NCBI GenBank assembly: GCA_016215445.1 | Contig: JACRJL010000001.1 | Location: forward strand, 62,001-126,000 | Source: Candidatus Roizmanbacteria bacterium | GTDB lineage: Bacteria > Patescibacteriota > Microgenomatia > UBA1406 > GWC2-37-13 | Direction of reading: 5' to 3' | Length of the DNA stretch: 64,000 bases | Shown here: positions 32,138 to 40,565 of the stretch, in pieces | Numbering within the stretch: the first letter of the stretch is position 1 | Layout of the letters: the number at the start of each line of letters is the position of its first letter | Notes under the pieces: generated by a model | Database searches by the model: none | What the model saw: only the letters and a program-made list of their open reading frames with translations | Told to the model about the DNA's origin: nothing | Program-made: the position numbers and the translations under genes

Positions 32138-32554
32138 ATGGCTAAAAGATCAAGCAGAAATTTGGATATACATCACCCTAAAATGGTGAAGACAGTTTTC
32201 ATTCTTACCTCGTTAGCAATTTTGGCTTTTCTTGCTCTCATTGTCAAAACTACCAGTTTCAAAAGCGAACCAAAAGCTTCAGAATCAAGTAGTAATATAG
32301 TTTTTGAAAGTAACGGGGTATCATGTTGGAAACTCTATAAAGGTAGAGACTATATTGGTTGTGATAGTGTATGTGGTTCTAAGAAGTTAAGTTTTAAGTT
32401 TAAATTTGTAAGTACCTATTTTGCAGGTCCGGTTTGCGGATACGATAAATTTAGAAAACCTTTGTATCCTAATTATTCACCTTTAGATATAAAAGGTATT
32501 TTGAATAGGCCAGTTATTATTAAAACGAGATATTGTTGTGTTTCGTCAAACTAA
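32138..32554 (+). CDS. Membrane-anchored cysteine-rich single-domain protein
   Basis: The 138-residue protein has a basic start, one membrane helix (TVFILTSLAILAFLALIVKT, about 24-44) and an outside domain with six cysteines: SCWKLYKGRDYIGCDSVCGS, then VCGY, and a final RYCCVSSN. The pattern C-x(n)-GC-xx(x)-C ... aromatic-CC recurs in the large 52-cysteine protein at 48465-50477 (e.g. GCNTQC...KWCCPTSN). It looks like a stand-alone version of one repeat, presumably disulfide-bonded. TATAAT lies 13 nt before ATG. It converges with the metallopeptidase gene (9-bp overlap). Confidence 0.7.
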   Translation: MAKRSSRNLDIHHPKMVKTVFILTSLAILAFLALIVKTTSFKSEPKASESSSNIVFESNGVSCWKLYKGRDYIGCDSVCGSKKLSFKFKFVSTYFAGPVCGYDKFRKPLYPNYSPLDIKGILNRPVIIKTRYCCVSSN

Positions 32555-32914
32555 CCTTTTAACAACTTTTTCCACTTCTCTGTCGTTGATTTCGTGATGC
32601 GGGCCGCGGTGTGAGAGTAAAGCTCCGGAAAATGTCTTTGGTATGTGCATCAGCTCATGGATCAACGTCTTCAACCTTTCCCGTTCTGGTAATTTATCGA
32701 ATTTCTTGGCATTAACCTCGATGATATAATGCGGTTCGAGGCCGGCGACTTCGCTAAAAAGTTTTGCCATTCCCCATATCCTTGCATAAGCTCTGGTTTT
32801 GGCATCAAAGCTACGGATACAGTGAATATTATTAATTTTTATGTGACTATAGTTTAGTTCTTTAACCAAAATTCTTATCTGTCTTTTTATTTCCGGAGCG
32901 CTTTTATAATTCAT
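32546..32914 (-). CDS. Putative metallopeptidase (HExxH)
   Basis: The 122-residue protein contains LKTLIHELMHIPKTFSGALL with a zinc-binding HELMH, and a further His pair in SHRGPHHEINDREVEKVV that could supply the third ligand. An N-terminal helix and strand precede it (AYARIWGMAKLFSEVAGLEP, then YIIEVNAKKF). It matches small stand-alone predicted metallopeptidases found in archaea, phages and CPR. No signal peptide is present, so a cytoplasmic place is expected. Its start overlaps the end of the phosphoribosyltransferase gene by 11 bp. Confidence 0.8.
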   Translation of the reverse strand: MNYKSAPEIKRQIRILVKELNYSHIKINNIHCIRSFDAKTRAYARIWGMAKLFSEVAGLEPHYIIEVNAKKFDKLPERERLKTLIHELMHIPKTFSGALLSHRGPHHEINDREVEKVVKRLV

Positions 32915-33440
32915 AGACTAGTTTTTTGTCAAAACCATATTTAACAAGCATTTTTTTTGCCGTTGATTTGCTTTTAAAGACTTTTAGAAATGCCAGATAG
33001 GTCTCTTTTAATTCGTAAGGATAGATGATCCAGTCGTCTATAATTTTTAGGTAAAAATCAGGTTTCGGATCACTGAAAGATCTGATAATTGGGGCAAGAG
33101 TGAAGTATTTTTTTATATTTAACGAACGTAAATAATTCTTTATAATCTTGAGGGTTTTTCCCGTATCATCAATCTCATCAACGACCAAAAGTCTCTCGTT
33201 TTTCAGTTTAGCCGGCGTCTCCGTAATTTTAACTTCCTTTTGTTGTTTCAAGTCTTGGTAGGAGACGACTGTTAAATGTGAGACGGGTAAATTTCCCAAA
33301 AGGTCGGAAAACATCCGCGCCCAGACAAGCCCTCCGCGGGAGATACAAAGGATCCTGTCGAATTTATACTTATTTATTTTTTTTGCCAGTTTAAAGCAGT
33401 CTTGTTCAAGTTCTTCCCAGGAGACTTTGTAGAATTTCAT
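32904..33440 (-). CDS. Phosphoribosyltransferase (purine salvage-like)
   Basis: The 178-residue protein has a type I PRTase fold: FDRILCISRGGLVWARMFSD, the PRPP-binding motif RLLVVDEIDDTGKTLKIIKN (EIDDTGKT), and a flexible-loop region SYQDLKQQKEVKITETPAKL. These fit the xanthine/hypoxanthine-guanine PRTase group. The base specificity lies in the hood and cannot be fixed here; WIIYPYELKETYLAF is a typical end of the XGPRT-like group. It should make a purine nucleotide from free base and PRPP, useful in an organism that scavenges. It is co-directional and overlaps with the metallopeptidase gene. Confidence 0.88.
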   Translation of the reverse strand: MKFYKVSWEELEQDCFKLAKKINKYKFDRILCISRGGLVWARMFSDLLGNLPVSHLTVVSYQDLKQQKEVKITETPAKLKNERLLVVDEIDDTGKTLKIIKNYLRSLNIKKYFTLAPIIRSFSDPKPDFYLKIIDDWIIYPYELKETYLAFLKVFKSKSTAKKMLVKYGFDKKLVYEL

Positions 33441-33463
33441 TGAAATATGATACTATATTATCA

Positions 33464-35122
33464 ATGAAAAAAGCCATCATAGGTCTTCTTTTATTTTTTT
33501 TATTTGTTTTTAACGTCAACGCCGAGGAAATCAAAGATTTTGATTCACAAATTAACATCAATAAAGACGGGACAGTCGATATCAAAGAAACCATAACTTA
33601 TGATTTTGGTAATTTATTCAAACATGGTATTTTCCGGACAATACCGTACATAAAAACTAATAAAGATGGTAAAAAATTCCAATTGGTATTCGATAATTTT
33701 TCAGTGACTGACGAGTCGGGGATGCCATATCAATACAGCCAAACTACTGAAAATAATGACTTAAGATTAAAAATCGGCGACCCAAATCGCACAATCAGCG
33801 GATCTCACACTTACATCATAGACTACAAAGTTTCCGGCGCTTTGACTTATTTTTCCGACCACGACGAGCTTTATTGGAATATTACCGGCAATGATTGGGA
33901 AGTTCCGATCGTCAGAGCGACAAGTAAGATCATCTTACCGCCGCAAATAAAAGAGGATGAAATAAACGGAAAATGTTACATCGGGGAGTCCGGTTCGACA
34001 GAAACGGACTGTGAAATCCAAAAAAATAAAAATAGTATAAAGTTTGATACAGTAAATGAGTTATCTATTACAGAAGGTTTGACTGTTGTTGTAGGTTTTC
34101 CGATAGACGTTATTAACGTGTTGGAACCTAAACCGTATACGGAGTTTAAGGACAGTCTGATGGGGAAGTTCGTGATGTTATTGATGAGTCTCATTGGACT
34201 TATTTGGTATGGTCTACTCCCGTTTTATATCATCTATAGATGGTTTAAAACCGGCCGGGATCCCAAAGGAACTGTTGGAGTGACAACTGCCTGGTTTGAT
34301 CCGCCAAAAACCCCTGATAATAAAAGATCCTTAACTCCTGGCGAGGTTGGTACTTTGGGTGACGAAACAGTCGATTTGAAGGACATTTCGGCAACAATTA
34401 TAGATTTGGCCAGGCGAGGTTATCTGAAAATTGAGGAAAGGAAAAAAAACGATTTTTATCTTATTAATCTTGGAAACAGTAAACCACTTTTTTCTTTTGA
34501 ACGGTTATTGATTGACAAATTTTTTAAGAACAAAACTGAAATTAGATTAAAAGATGAACATCTATATGAGGAAGTCGAGGAAATTAAAAAGAATCTTTAT
34601 CAGATCGTGGTTGATGAGAAACTATTTTCCCAAAACCCGGAAACAACCAGGACAATCTATTATGTAATCGCCTTGGTAGCGCTATTTACAGGTAATCTTC
34701 CTCTGGCTTTTGTTTCTTTTATTTTCGGTCGGGCGATGCCGAAGAAAACAGTCGAAGGAGTCAATGCTTTTAATATATCAAAGTCCTTAAAAAACTTCTT
34801 GACTTCGCAGGAAAGACAAATGAAATTTCAAGCAGACAAACAAATGATGTTTGAAAAATTGTTGCCATATGCAGTGGTTTTCGGCGTTGAAAAAGTCTGG
34901 GCAAAGCGGTTTGAAAATTTGAATTTAAGACAACCTGATTGGTACCAGGGATATTTGAGCGGGCATTTCAACAGCTATATATTTGTGAACAGCCTTTCTT
35001 CTTCAATGGGTAGTTTCCGGTCTGCTGCGACTCCAACTCGCAGCTCCTCTGGTTTTTCTTCCGGCTTCAGTGGTGGATCCTCAGGTGGAGGTGGAGGTGG
35101 TGGAGGCGGAGGATCGTGGTGA
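33464..35122 (+). CDS. DUF2207-family membrane protein with Gly-rich tail
   Basis: I choose ATG 33464 (552 residues); the track start is a TTG upstream of the -10 box. There is a signal peptide (AIIGLLLFFLFVFNVNAEEI), then an extracellular DUF2207 domain of about 190 residues (DGTVDIKETITYDFGNLFKH, SDHDELYWNITGNDWEVPIV). A membrane segment at about 225-250 (MLLMSLIGLIWYGLLPFYII) is followed by a cytoplasmic region starting RWFKTGRDPKG, further helices, and an end in SSGFSGGSSGGGGGG. This architecture is common in CPR and Gram-positives; its function is unknown. Confidence 0.88.
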   Translation: MKKAIIGLLLFFLFVFNVNAEEIKDFDSQININKDGTVDIKETITYDFGNLFKHGIFRTIPYIKTNKDGKKFQLVFDNFSVTDESGMPYQYSQTTENNDLRLKIGDPNRTISGSHTYIIDYKVSGALTYFSDHDELYWNITGNDWEVPIVRATSKIILPPQIKEDEINGKCYIGESGSTETDCEIQKNKNSIKFDTVNELSITEGLTVVVGFPIDVINVLEPKPYTEFKDSLMGKFVMLLMSLIGLIWYGLLPFYIIYRWFKTGRDPKGTVGVTTAWFDPPKTPDNKRSLTPGEVGTLGDETVDLKDISATIIDLARRGYLKIEERKKNDFYLINLGNSKPLFSFERLLIDKFFKNKTEIRLKDEHLYEEVEEIKKNLYQIVVDEKLFSQNPETTRTIYYVIALVALFTGNLPLAFVSFIFGRAMPKKTVEGVNAFNISKSLKNFLTSQERQMKFQADKQMMFEKLLPYAVVFGVEKVWAKRFENLNLRQPDWYQGYLSGHFNSYIFVNSLSSSMGSFRSAATPTRSSSGFSSGFSGGSSGGGGGGGGGGSW

Positions 35123-35189
35123 AGAGATTCTTCTACGAGTAAAAAATTGACTATAGGACTAAATTTAGGTATAATTTATAGATATTTTA

Positions 35190-37106
35190 ATGAAAAATAT
35201 GCCTGAAAATCTATTGCTTGCCAACTATATTCCGTCCTTAATGAATAGAGTAGTTAAAGATTCAACTGCTGCTTTCAGGAAACTCTACTTTCCAAATGGA
35301 CCAAAAACAATAGACCAAGATTTCTTGAGATATCTTACAGAAGATTTGTTTCCGATATTAAGTAGGGAAAGGGGTTATGATGAGAAGGGAGTGACGAATT
35401 TGGTTCTTTATGCCGGCCCTAGGCTTCCTCAAGAAGTTTTTTCTAGCAAGCATGATGTTATCTTAAAATTTGAGGACGACCCGAGTTTTTTTGTTGACGA
35501 AAAAGGTCTCAAACCAGGCGTAAAAACTGCCCCGTCACGAAGTCGTTGGTACAAGGCTGAAACAGTACAAGACGAAGAACACCCCGAATTAAAAAAAACC
35601 CAGATAACTATTCACGCCCAAAGTCAAACAGCTGTTCTTGAAACACTTGTTCACTTATCAGTGGTTGAGAGGGTAAGAGACGAAGTCAAAAAGCTTATTA
35701 TGCAGAATCGTTTAACAGATCAATCAATGACTTTTCTTTGGAATATACTTGGTTTATTGATTAAAGATAAAAGTGATAGAGTCCCTAAAACAAATGTTTG
35801 GGCGGCGAGGAAAATAGAAGTTGCACCACTTGAAAAACCGATCAACTGGGAGGATCTCGTTTCCATTGGTGAGAGGTCTTCAAAAACAGCTTTAGCTTTT
35901 GCCGAACAGGCTCATTCATTTTTAGAAGAAAATAAAAATTTCCCCACAATGTTACTTTTTTCCAATGACTACTCCTTACCGAATATACTTTCTCACCATC
36001 TACTCAATAAAAAATCTGGCGAAATTTCAGTCAGAGAGCACATAATAAATAGAGCTCTTTTAGCCTGGAATAATTATAAAGATGAAATTAAAGTTATTAG
36101 AGGAAGGAAAAAAAATAAAATCAGAGTCAAGACAACGCTTGAAGCTTTGGGTGAGTCTTTAAGTTGTCTCAAGATGTATAAAAAAGAAAGTGATGTGAAA
36201 GAAATTAGCCCTGAATTTCAATTTATTATTGATAATATGATTATTTTTGATTTAACTAGGAAGGACAATGGTGATTTCGGGGATAAGGTAATTGACACTT
36301 TTGTTAGGGATTTTAGAGATCCAAGGAAGATGGAGGACTTGGGGATAGAAACTGCTGTTGAAAAAAATAAGTCACCGACGGCCGATCCACTTTATTATAT
36401 TGATTTTTCAAAAACGAAAGACGAGGTTATAGACGGCTTAAATCCTATATTGAAAAACGCTATAAGAAAGCTCAAGGAAAAAAGGTTAGCGGCCTTTTTT
36501 TTAGCTTATGCTCCTGGTGATTTGACCTACTCAATAATTAAGGAAATGACAAAAAAAATTAGATCGATTACTTCAATAGGCGAGGTAGGTAAGGTTGCTC
36601 AACTTGTTTTTGGTACGGATCAAAGGGAAATAAATGAAATTGGTCAGTTAGTTCTACCTAAAAAAACTTTTTCTTCAACCGGGCCGGTTAAAGTTGAAAT
36701 CTACCAAAACAGGGTAGAAGATCGTCATATACACCCTTTTGAAAAACGTAGGAGAGTAAGGAAAACAACTTTGATGCAAGTTCCAACCGTTATTCTGCAA
36801 GATAGGTTTGAGATGATAGATTTGGTTAGAAAACTGTTTCATGAAAATTTAAGTAGACAAAATATCACTTTGAATATGGAGGTAGAATCTTTCAAAAATG
36901 CCAGAAGTCTGGGTCTAGATATTTTTGAAGCTGACTATCTTTCCGACCACGCTATCCCATCCCATTTAATTAAAGAATTCGCTGGTACGGGCAAAGAAAA
37001 ACTTTTTCAACAGATCACCAGGTCTCTTGACCGCAAGGGTAGGCACGGTGTCCATGCGGCAACTGCGGCAGTCATTCTCGCTTTTGCTGATTCAATAAAA
37101 AACTAA
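35190..37106 (+). CDS. Large soluble protein of unknown function
   Basis: I do not recognise this 638-residue protein. It has no signal peptide or membrane helix and is mostly helical with many Lys/Arg/Glu. Features that can be seen are a possible binding segment AQSQTAVLETLVHLSVVERV, the basic stretch VIRGRKKNKIRVKTTLEALG, AAFFLAYAPGDLTYSIIKEM, and the C-terminal HIHPFEKRRRVRKTTLMQVP and RKGRHGVHAATAAVILAFAD. A TATAAT lies 14 nt before ATG. It stands alone between the DUF2207 gene and a tRNA pair. Base use looks like its neighbours, so recent transfer is not obvious. Confidence 0.7.
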   Translation: MKNMPENLLLANYIPSLMNRVVKDSTAAFRKLYFPNGPKTIDQDFLRYLTEDLFPILSRERGYDEKGVTNLVLYAGPRLPQEVFSSKHDVILKFEDDPSFFVDEKGLKPGVKTAPSRSRWYKAETVQDEEHPELKKTQITIHAQSQTAVLETLVHLSVVERVRDEVKKLIMQNRLTDQSMTFLWNILGLLIKDKSDRVPKTNVWAARKIEVAPLEKPINWEDLVSIGERSSKTALAFAEQAHSFLEENKNFPTMLLFSNDYSLPNILSHHLLNKKSGEISVREHIINRALLAWNNYKDEIKVIRGRKKNKIRVKTTLEALGESLSCLKMYKKESDVKEISPEFQFIIDNMIIFDLTRKDNGDFGDKVIDTFVRDFRDPRKMEDLGIETAVEKNKSPTADPLYYIDFSKTKDEVIDGLNPILKNAIRKLKEKRLAAFFLAYAPGDLTYSIIKEMTKKIRSITSIGEVGKVAQLVFGTDQREINEIGQLVLPKKTFSSTGPVKVEIYQNRVEDRHIHPFEKRRRVRKTTLMQVPTVILQDRFEMIDLVRKLFHENLSRQNITLNMEVESFKNARSLGLDIFEADYLSDHAIPSHLIKEFAGTGKEKLFQQITRSLDRKGRHGVHAATAAVILAFADSIKN

Positions 37107-37120
37107 TCTTTAAAGGATTT

Positions 37121-37194
37121 TGGCAGGGGTGGAGAGAATCGAACTCCCATCAAAGGTTTTGGAGACCTCTATTCTACCATTGAACTACACCCCC
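37121..37194 (-). tRNA. tRNA-Trp (anticodon CCA)
   Basis: The acceptor GGGGGTG pairs with CACCCCT (a G-U wobble at the first pair). The anticodon arm GAGGT CTCCAAA ACCTT carries CCA, and the T-arm is TTCGATT-type. The discriminator G37124 is followed by an encoded CCA (37123-37121). It starts 1 nt after the CCA of the tRNA-Arg gene. Confidence 0.93.
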
Positions 37195-37195
37195 T

Positions 37196-37270
37196 TGGTG
37201 TTCTCGGGCAGAATTGAACTGCCATCTAAGGTTCCGCAAACCTTCATTCTATCCGTTGAACTACGAGAAC
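37196..37270 (-). tRNA. tRNA-Arg (anticodon GCG)
   Basis: The acceptor GTTCTCG pairs with CGAGAAC, the D-arm is GTTCAACGGATAGAAT, the anticodon arm AAGGT TTGCGGA ACCTT carries GCG (reading CGC/CGU), and the T-arm is GGCAG TTCAATT CTGCC. The discriminator A is followed by an encoded CCA (37198-37196). Most bacteria use ACG here, so a G34 form is noteworthy. Confidence 0.9.
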
Positions 37271-37306
37271 TTAAGTATATTTTATCACAAAGACGACTGT
37301 TAGGTT

Positions 37307-37879
37307 TTAAGCAGTGGTTTTGGCGGCGGCAGCAGGGAAATCAGGGATGGAAGGAGCATTAGTCGGAGGAGTTTCCGTTGGTATTGTTGGTGAAACGACT
37401 TCGGTTGGCGCTGGAGGAGTTTCGACGGGTGGCGTTGCTTCTGGCGTAGTTTTTTCTTCAAGTTTATCTAAGACTGAATTAAGTTTTTCATCTGACAGTG
37501 GGGTTTGAGAAGCTGGTGCAGTTGGTGTTGCTTCCATTGGCTTAACTTCACCTGGCGTCGGTTCGACAGGTTTGGTTTCTTCTGTTTTTGGAGCTTCATT
37601 TGCTACCGGAGGAGGAGTTGCAGGAGTAGCTGTTAATCCGAAAGTAGCGTCAAATTCTTCTTTGGTAAACCCCTTCAAAACGGCGATTGTACCATCGTCT
37701 TTTTCGACTCTTGTCACCGGCGTTCCGGCAAAATTGTTGGAAACCGCCAGCATCTCTGTCAAAAAATCCTTGTTGGTTTCCAGATTTTTTTCTTCAAATT
37801 GAAGCGTATGAGAAGTTAGATATTCTTTCTCTGCTTTAGAGAATTGACAATCAGTAGTAGTATAGATTGTAATCTTCAT
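37307..37879 (-). CDS. Monothiol glutaredoxin-like domain with Pro/Thr-rich tail
   Basis: The 190-residue protein starts with a glutaredoxin-like thioredoxin fold (about 1-82). MKITIYTTTDCQFSKAEKEY has a CxxS site, and NNFAGTPVTRVEKDDGTIAV has the TPV cis-proline. The remaining 105 residues are a Pro/Thr/Glu-rich low-complexity tail (VEPTPGEVKPMEATPTAPAS) with one short helix (LNSVLDKLEEK). No signal peptide is present. The tail may be a flexible tether to a partner. A fused long tail is unusual for a glutaredoxin. Confidence 0.8.
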   Translation of the reverse strand: MKITIYTTTDCQFSKAEKEYLTSHTLQFEEKNLETNKDFLTEMLAVSNNFAGTPVTRVEKDDGTIAVLKGFTKEEFDATFGLTATPATPPPVANEAPKTEETKPVEPTPGEVKPMEATPTAPASQTPLSDEKLNSVLDKLEEKTTPEATPPVETPPAPTEVVSPTIPTETPPTNAPSIPDFPAAAAKTTA

Positions 37880-37936
37880 ACTAAAATTCAGAATAGGGGA
37901 TTAAAAAAGAAAAGTCAATAACCATTTAAGAAATAT

Positions 37937-38218
37937 TTAATCTTTAAGATTTTTTGATTTAACTTCGAAAGCCTTGAGTTCCTTAAGCTTCCACATGAAA
38001 AGAGCAGCTCTATTTCTAGCGTTGGCATCTATCACATAGCGGAGGGCTTGTTCCAAAACCGGTCGTGGGATAGTTTTGGAAAACTTGATGTAGAGTGCCT
38101 TTCTTTTTTCGTCCTGAAGCTTTTTTGCCAGGTATACGCCAAACGCCTGAAATTCCCGTGAGACATAACGGTCTTCAAGCGGATTGAATTTTTTTAGAAT
38201 GTCTTTGACAGATTGCAT
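37937..38218 (-). CDS. Small helical protein of unknown function
   Basis: The 93-residue protein is basic and helical (DRYVSREFQAFGVYLAKKLQ, then FSKTIPRPVLEQALRYVIDA). It has no signal peptide and no known motif that I recognise. It lies 7 bp downstream of a run of three glycosyltransferase genes on the same strand and is probably part of that unit. Similar short proteins are seen in CPR genomes, but I cannot assign a role. Confidence 0.6.
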   Translation of the reverse strand: MQSVKDILKKFNPLEDRYVSREFQAFGVYLAKKLQDEKRKALYIKFSKTIPRPVLEQALRYVIDANARNRAALFMWKLKELKAFEVKSKNLKD

Positions 38219-38225
38219 TAGTGTT

Positions 38226-39461
38226 TTATTTTTCGATTAAGGGAATGAATTTTTCGGTAAGAATTGTCTTTAATTCAAACTGGCTCCGGCTGCGGTAGTT
38301 CATCTGAACCCGCCGGCTATTTTTCAAAAAAGTCATTACTTCCGTACCAGCTTTTTCTGGGGTAAGTTTTTTGTAGTCCAGGTATTTGACAAAATCGCCA
38401 CCTACTTCCCGGAAAACCTTCAAATCAGAGACAAAAATAGGTGTTTTTGTCAGCGAAGATTCCAAAAGCGGTAGGCCGAAATTTTCGCTCTTTGACAGGA
38501 AAAATACCAAGTCGGCGATCTGGTAAAGGTCGTGGATCTCTGTTTTCATCAAAGCTCGATTGAGAAAGTCGCTGAAAAAGATAACGTTGTCTTTCAATCC
38601 TAGAACCTCGACTTTCTTTTTTAACAGGTTAAAATATTCCATGGTCGATCGGTGTTTCGAAGGTTTTCCTGTAATGATATACTTGATTTGCGGATAGGTT
38701 TTCTTTAAAAAAGAGACAGTTTCAATGCAGTAATCAAGATTTTTTCTTTCCAATATATTGACCGGGGAAAGAATAAGGGGAAAACCTTTAAGAAGCTTAT
38801 ATTTTTCTATAATTTCCCAGATCAAATCGTCAATTTCCAAAAAATGTTTAATATCTATACCATTTGGAATAACGACAGTTTCGCCGTTATTAAGCCCCAT
38901 GAGTCGAGAGAATGGTTCTCTGAAGCTTTCCGATATCAAAACATAGGTTACGTTTTTGATGGGGATAGTTAGAAGTTCTTTCTCCAGTTTTGAGTTGATA
39001 ATTTTATCGAGATCCTTAATCTGAAACTCATTTATATATGAGTGGTCGTGGATCCAACCAATATATTTTTTCTTTGGAAATTGTTTGACAAAATTTTTGA
39101 AAGCGTAAACAAAAGGAAGATTTCTAACTATCGTAATCATGTTGTGAACGACGACTATATCAATTTTTTCCAGAGTTTTTTCCAGTTGATTATTTATTTG
39201 TTCCGCCAGTTTGTAGAATTCTTCGTCTATGATGCCTTTGCTCAAGATTTTCTCTTGCAAAAAAGGGTTAAAGCTAACGACCGATTGGAGTTCAGGAATT
39301 ATCGCTAATTTGATGCGTGGATTGGTTTCTTCGCCAGATCCTGTCACTACTGTGACTTCATAATCAAGATTAGTCAACACTTCAGCGTGTTCTTTAATCA
39401 TGCTTTCTACGCCTCCTATATTGGGTGGATAAGCAAAATGTAAAATGGCAATTTTTTTCAT
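38226..39461 (-). CDS. Glycosyltransferase family 4 (third of three)
   Basis: The 411-residue protein has the GT4 N-terminus (ILHFAYPPNIGGVESMIKEH), VVVHNMITIVRNLPF and HDHSYINEF. The linker VIPNGIDIKHFLEI is followed by the donor-site region with ITGKPSKHRS and IADLVFFLSKSENFGLPLLE + SSLTKTPIFVSDLK (EX7E type). It should add a sugar to a lipid-linked or surface glycan. Its start overlaps the preceding GT4 gene by 4 bp. It forms a unit with the two upstream GT4 genes; no export or polymerase gene is next to them. Confidence 0.9.
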   Translation of the reverse strand: MKKIAILHFAYPPNIGGVESMIKEHAEVLTNLDYEVTVVTGSGEETNPRIKLAIIPELQSVVSFNPFLQEKILSKGIIDEEFYKLAEQINNQLEKTLEKIDIVVVHNMITIVRNLPFVYAFKNFVKQFPKKKYIGWIHDHSYINEFQIKDLDKIINSKLEKELLTIPIKNVTYVLISESFREPFSRLMGLNNGETVVIPNGIDIKHFLEIDDLIWEIIEKYKLLKGFPLILSPVNILERKNLDYCIETVSFLKKTYPQIKYIITGKPSKHRSTMEYFNLLKKKVEVLGLKDNVIFFSDFLNRALMKTEIHDLYQIADLVFFLSKSENFGLPLLESSLTKTPIFVSDLKVFREVGGDFVKYLDYKKLTPEKAGTEVMTFLKNSRRVQMNYRSRSQFELKTILTEKFIPLIEK

Positions 39462-40561
39462 GAATTGTTTTTCAAATTAATAATTTCTTGATAAGTTTTT
39501 TCGTAGTTGTCGACCATTGTTTGGGTACTGAAGTTGGTTGTGACGTGGTCGCGACAGTCTTGAGGTTTGATAGAGCTAATTTTATTTAAAGCTTCCTTTA
39601 ATCCTGCGACGCCTTTATCGGGTGAAACGACAAAGCCTGTTTTGCCTTCGACTACCAATTCAGAGACGGCTCCACGATCAAAACCTATAACAGGGGTTCC
39701 GCAGCTCATGGCTTCGGCCATAACCAAACCGAATGGCTCATACCAATTGATTGTCATTAAAAAAGCACGGGCTTTCTGCATTAGTTTAGCGACTTCTGGT
39801 TTTGTCAAGCTTAACTCGGCCGAAACTGGACCGATCCATTTAATTTTGTCACTTAAATACGGGTTAACATCCTTCTCATAAAAATCCATATCTTCGACAT
39901 TGCCGCTCAACATTAGTTTAGAACCGCTTTCTTGGGCTAGTTTGATTGCCCATTTAATTCCTTTTGGATCCATAAAACTCCCGTCCGGATTTTTTGCCTT
40001 AGATAACCGACCCAACCAAAGCAAATAGTCGTCTTTTTTTTCCTGAAAAGAATAAACATCAGTATCAATGCCGTTATAAACGACTTTAAATATTTTTGCC
40101 TTTTTGAATAGCTTTTTGTGGGCTTGGGAAATGGAAACGAGATATGTGTTAGGAAATAGGCTGAGAACATCGTCGAATTCTGAAAAATATTGAGCGTGAA
40201 TGGTAGAGACGATCGGCGTTTTGACATTTTTTGAAATCAAAAGATTGATAAATTCTGGATAGGTATGATTATGGATAATGTCAAAATTATTACCTATTTC
40301 CTCAATTTTTTTAGCTAGTTTTACAAGATAAGCTGTTTCCGCATAAAAGGGATTTTCATAAGGTGGTTGAGAAACAAAATCTTTTTCTATCATCGGAATG
40401 AGTTCCGCTCCTGGAATTTGACTGTCTCCGGTTCCCAAAACTGTGACTTGATGGCCTTTTTTGACCAAGCCGCTTATTATTTCGTAGACGATGCGCGGTC
40501 TGGAAGCGAGTATCTCGGGGGTGATCTTTCTTTTTAAAAGAGAAACGACCAGGATCTTCAT
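39458..40561 (-). CDS. Glycosyltransferase family 4 (second of three)
   Basis: The 367-residue protein has the GT4 pattern: a VVSLLKRKITPEILASRPRI start, IIHNHTYPEFINLLIS, STIHAQYFSEFDDV, VVYNGIDTDVYSFQEKKDDY, LLWLGRLSKAKNPDG, and INWYEPFGLVMAEAMSCGTP with VIGFDRGAVSELVVEGKTGF (EX7E motif). Relatives act in cell-surface polysaccharide or glycolipid synthesis. The sugar cannot be told. It lies 4 bp downstream of the first GT4 gene and overlaps the third, so the three are probably used in sequence on the same glycan. Confidence 0.92.
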   Translation of the reverse strand: MKILVVSLLKRKITPEILASRPRIVYEIISGLVKKGHQVTVLGTGDSQIPGAELIPMIEKDFVSQPPYENPFYAETAYLVKLAKKIEEIGNNFDIIHNHTYPEFINLLISKNVKTPIVSTIHAQYFSEFDDVLSLFPNTYLVSISQAHKKLFKKAKIFKVVYNGIDTDVYSFQEKKDDYLLWLGRLSKAKNPDGSFMDPKGIKWAIKLAQESGSKLMLSGNVEDMDFYEKDVNPYLSDKIKWIGPVSAELSLTKPEVAKLMQKARAFLMTINWYEPFGLVMAEAMSCGTPVIGFDRGAVSELVVEGKTGFVVSPDKGVAGLKEALNKISSIKPQDCRDHVTTNFSTQTMVDNYEKTYQEIINLKNNS

Positions 40562-40565
40562 AAAA

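Noticed and set aside
37120-37362. 80-residue plus-strand ORF
   Set aside because: It is antisense to tRNA-Trp and tRNA-Arg; the repeated RIELPSKV phrase comes from the T-arm and anticodon-arm sequences of the two tRNAs.
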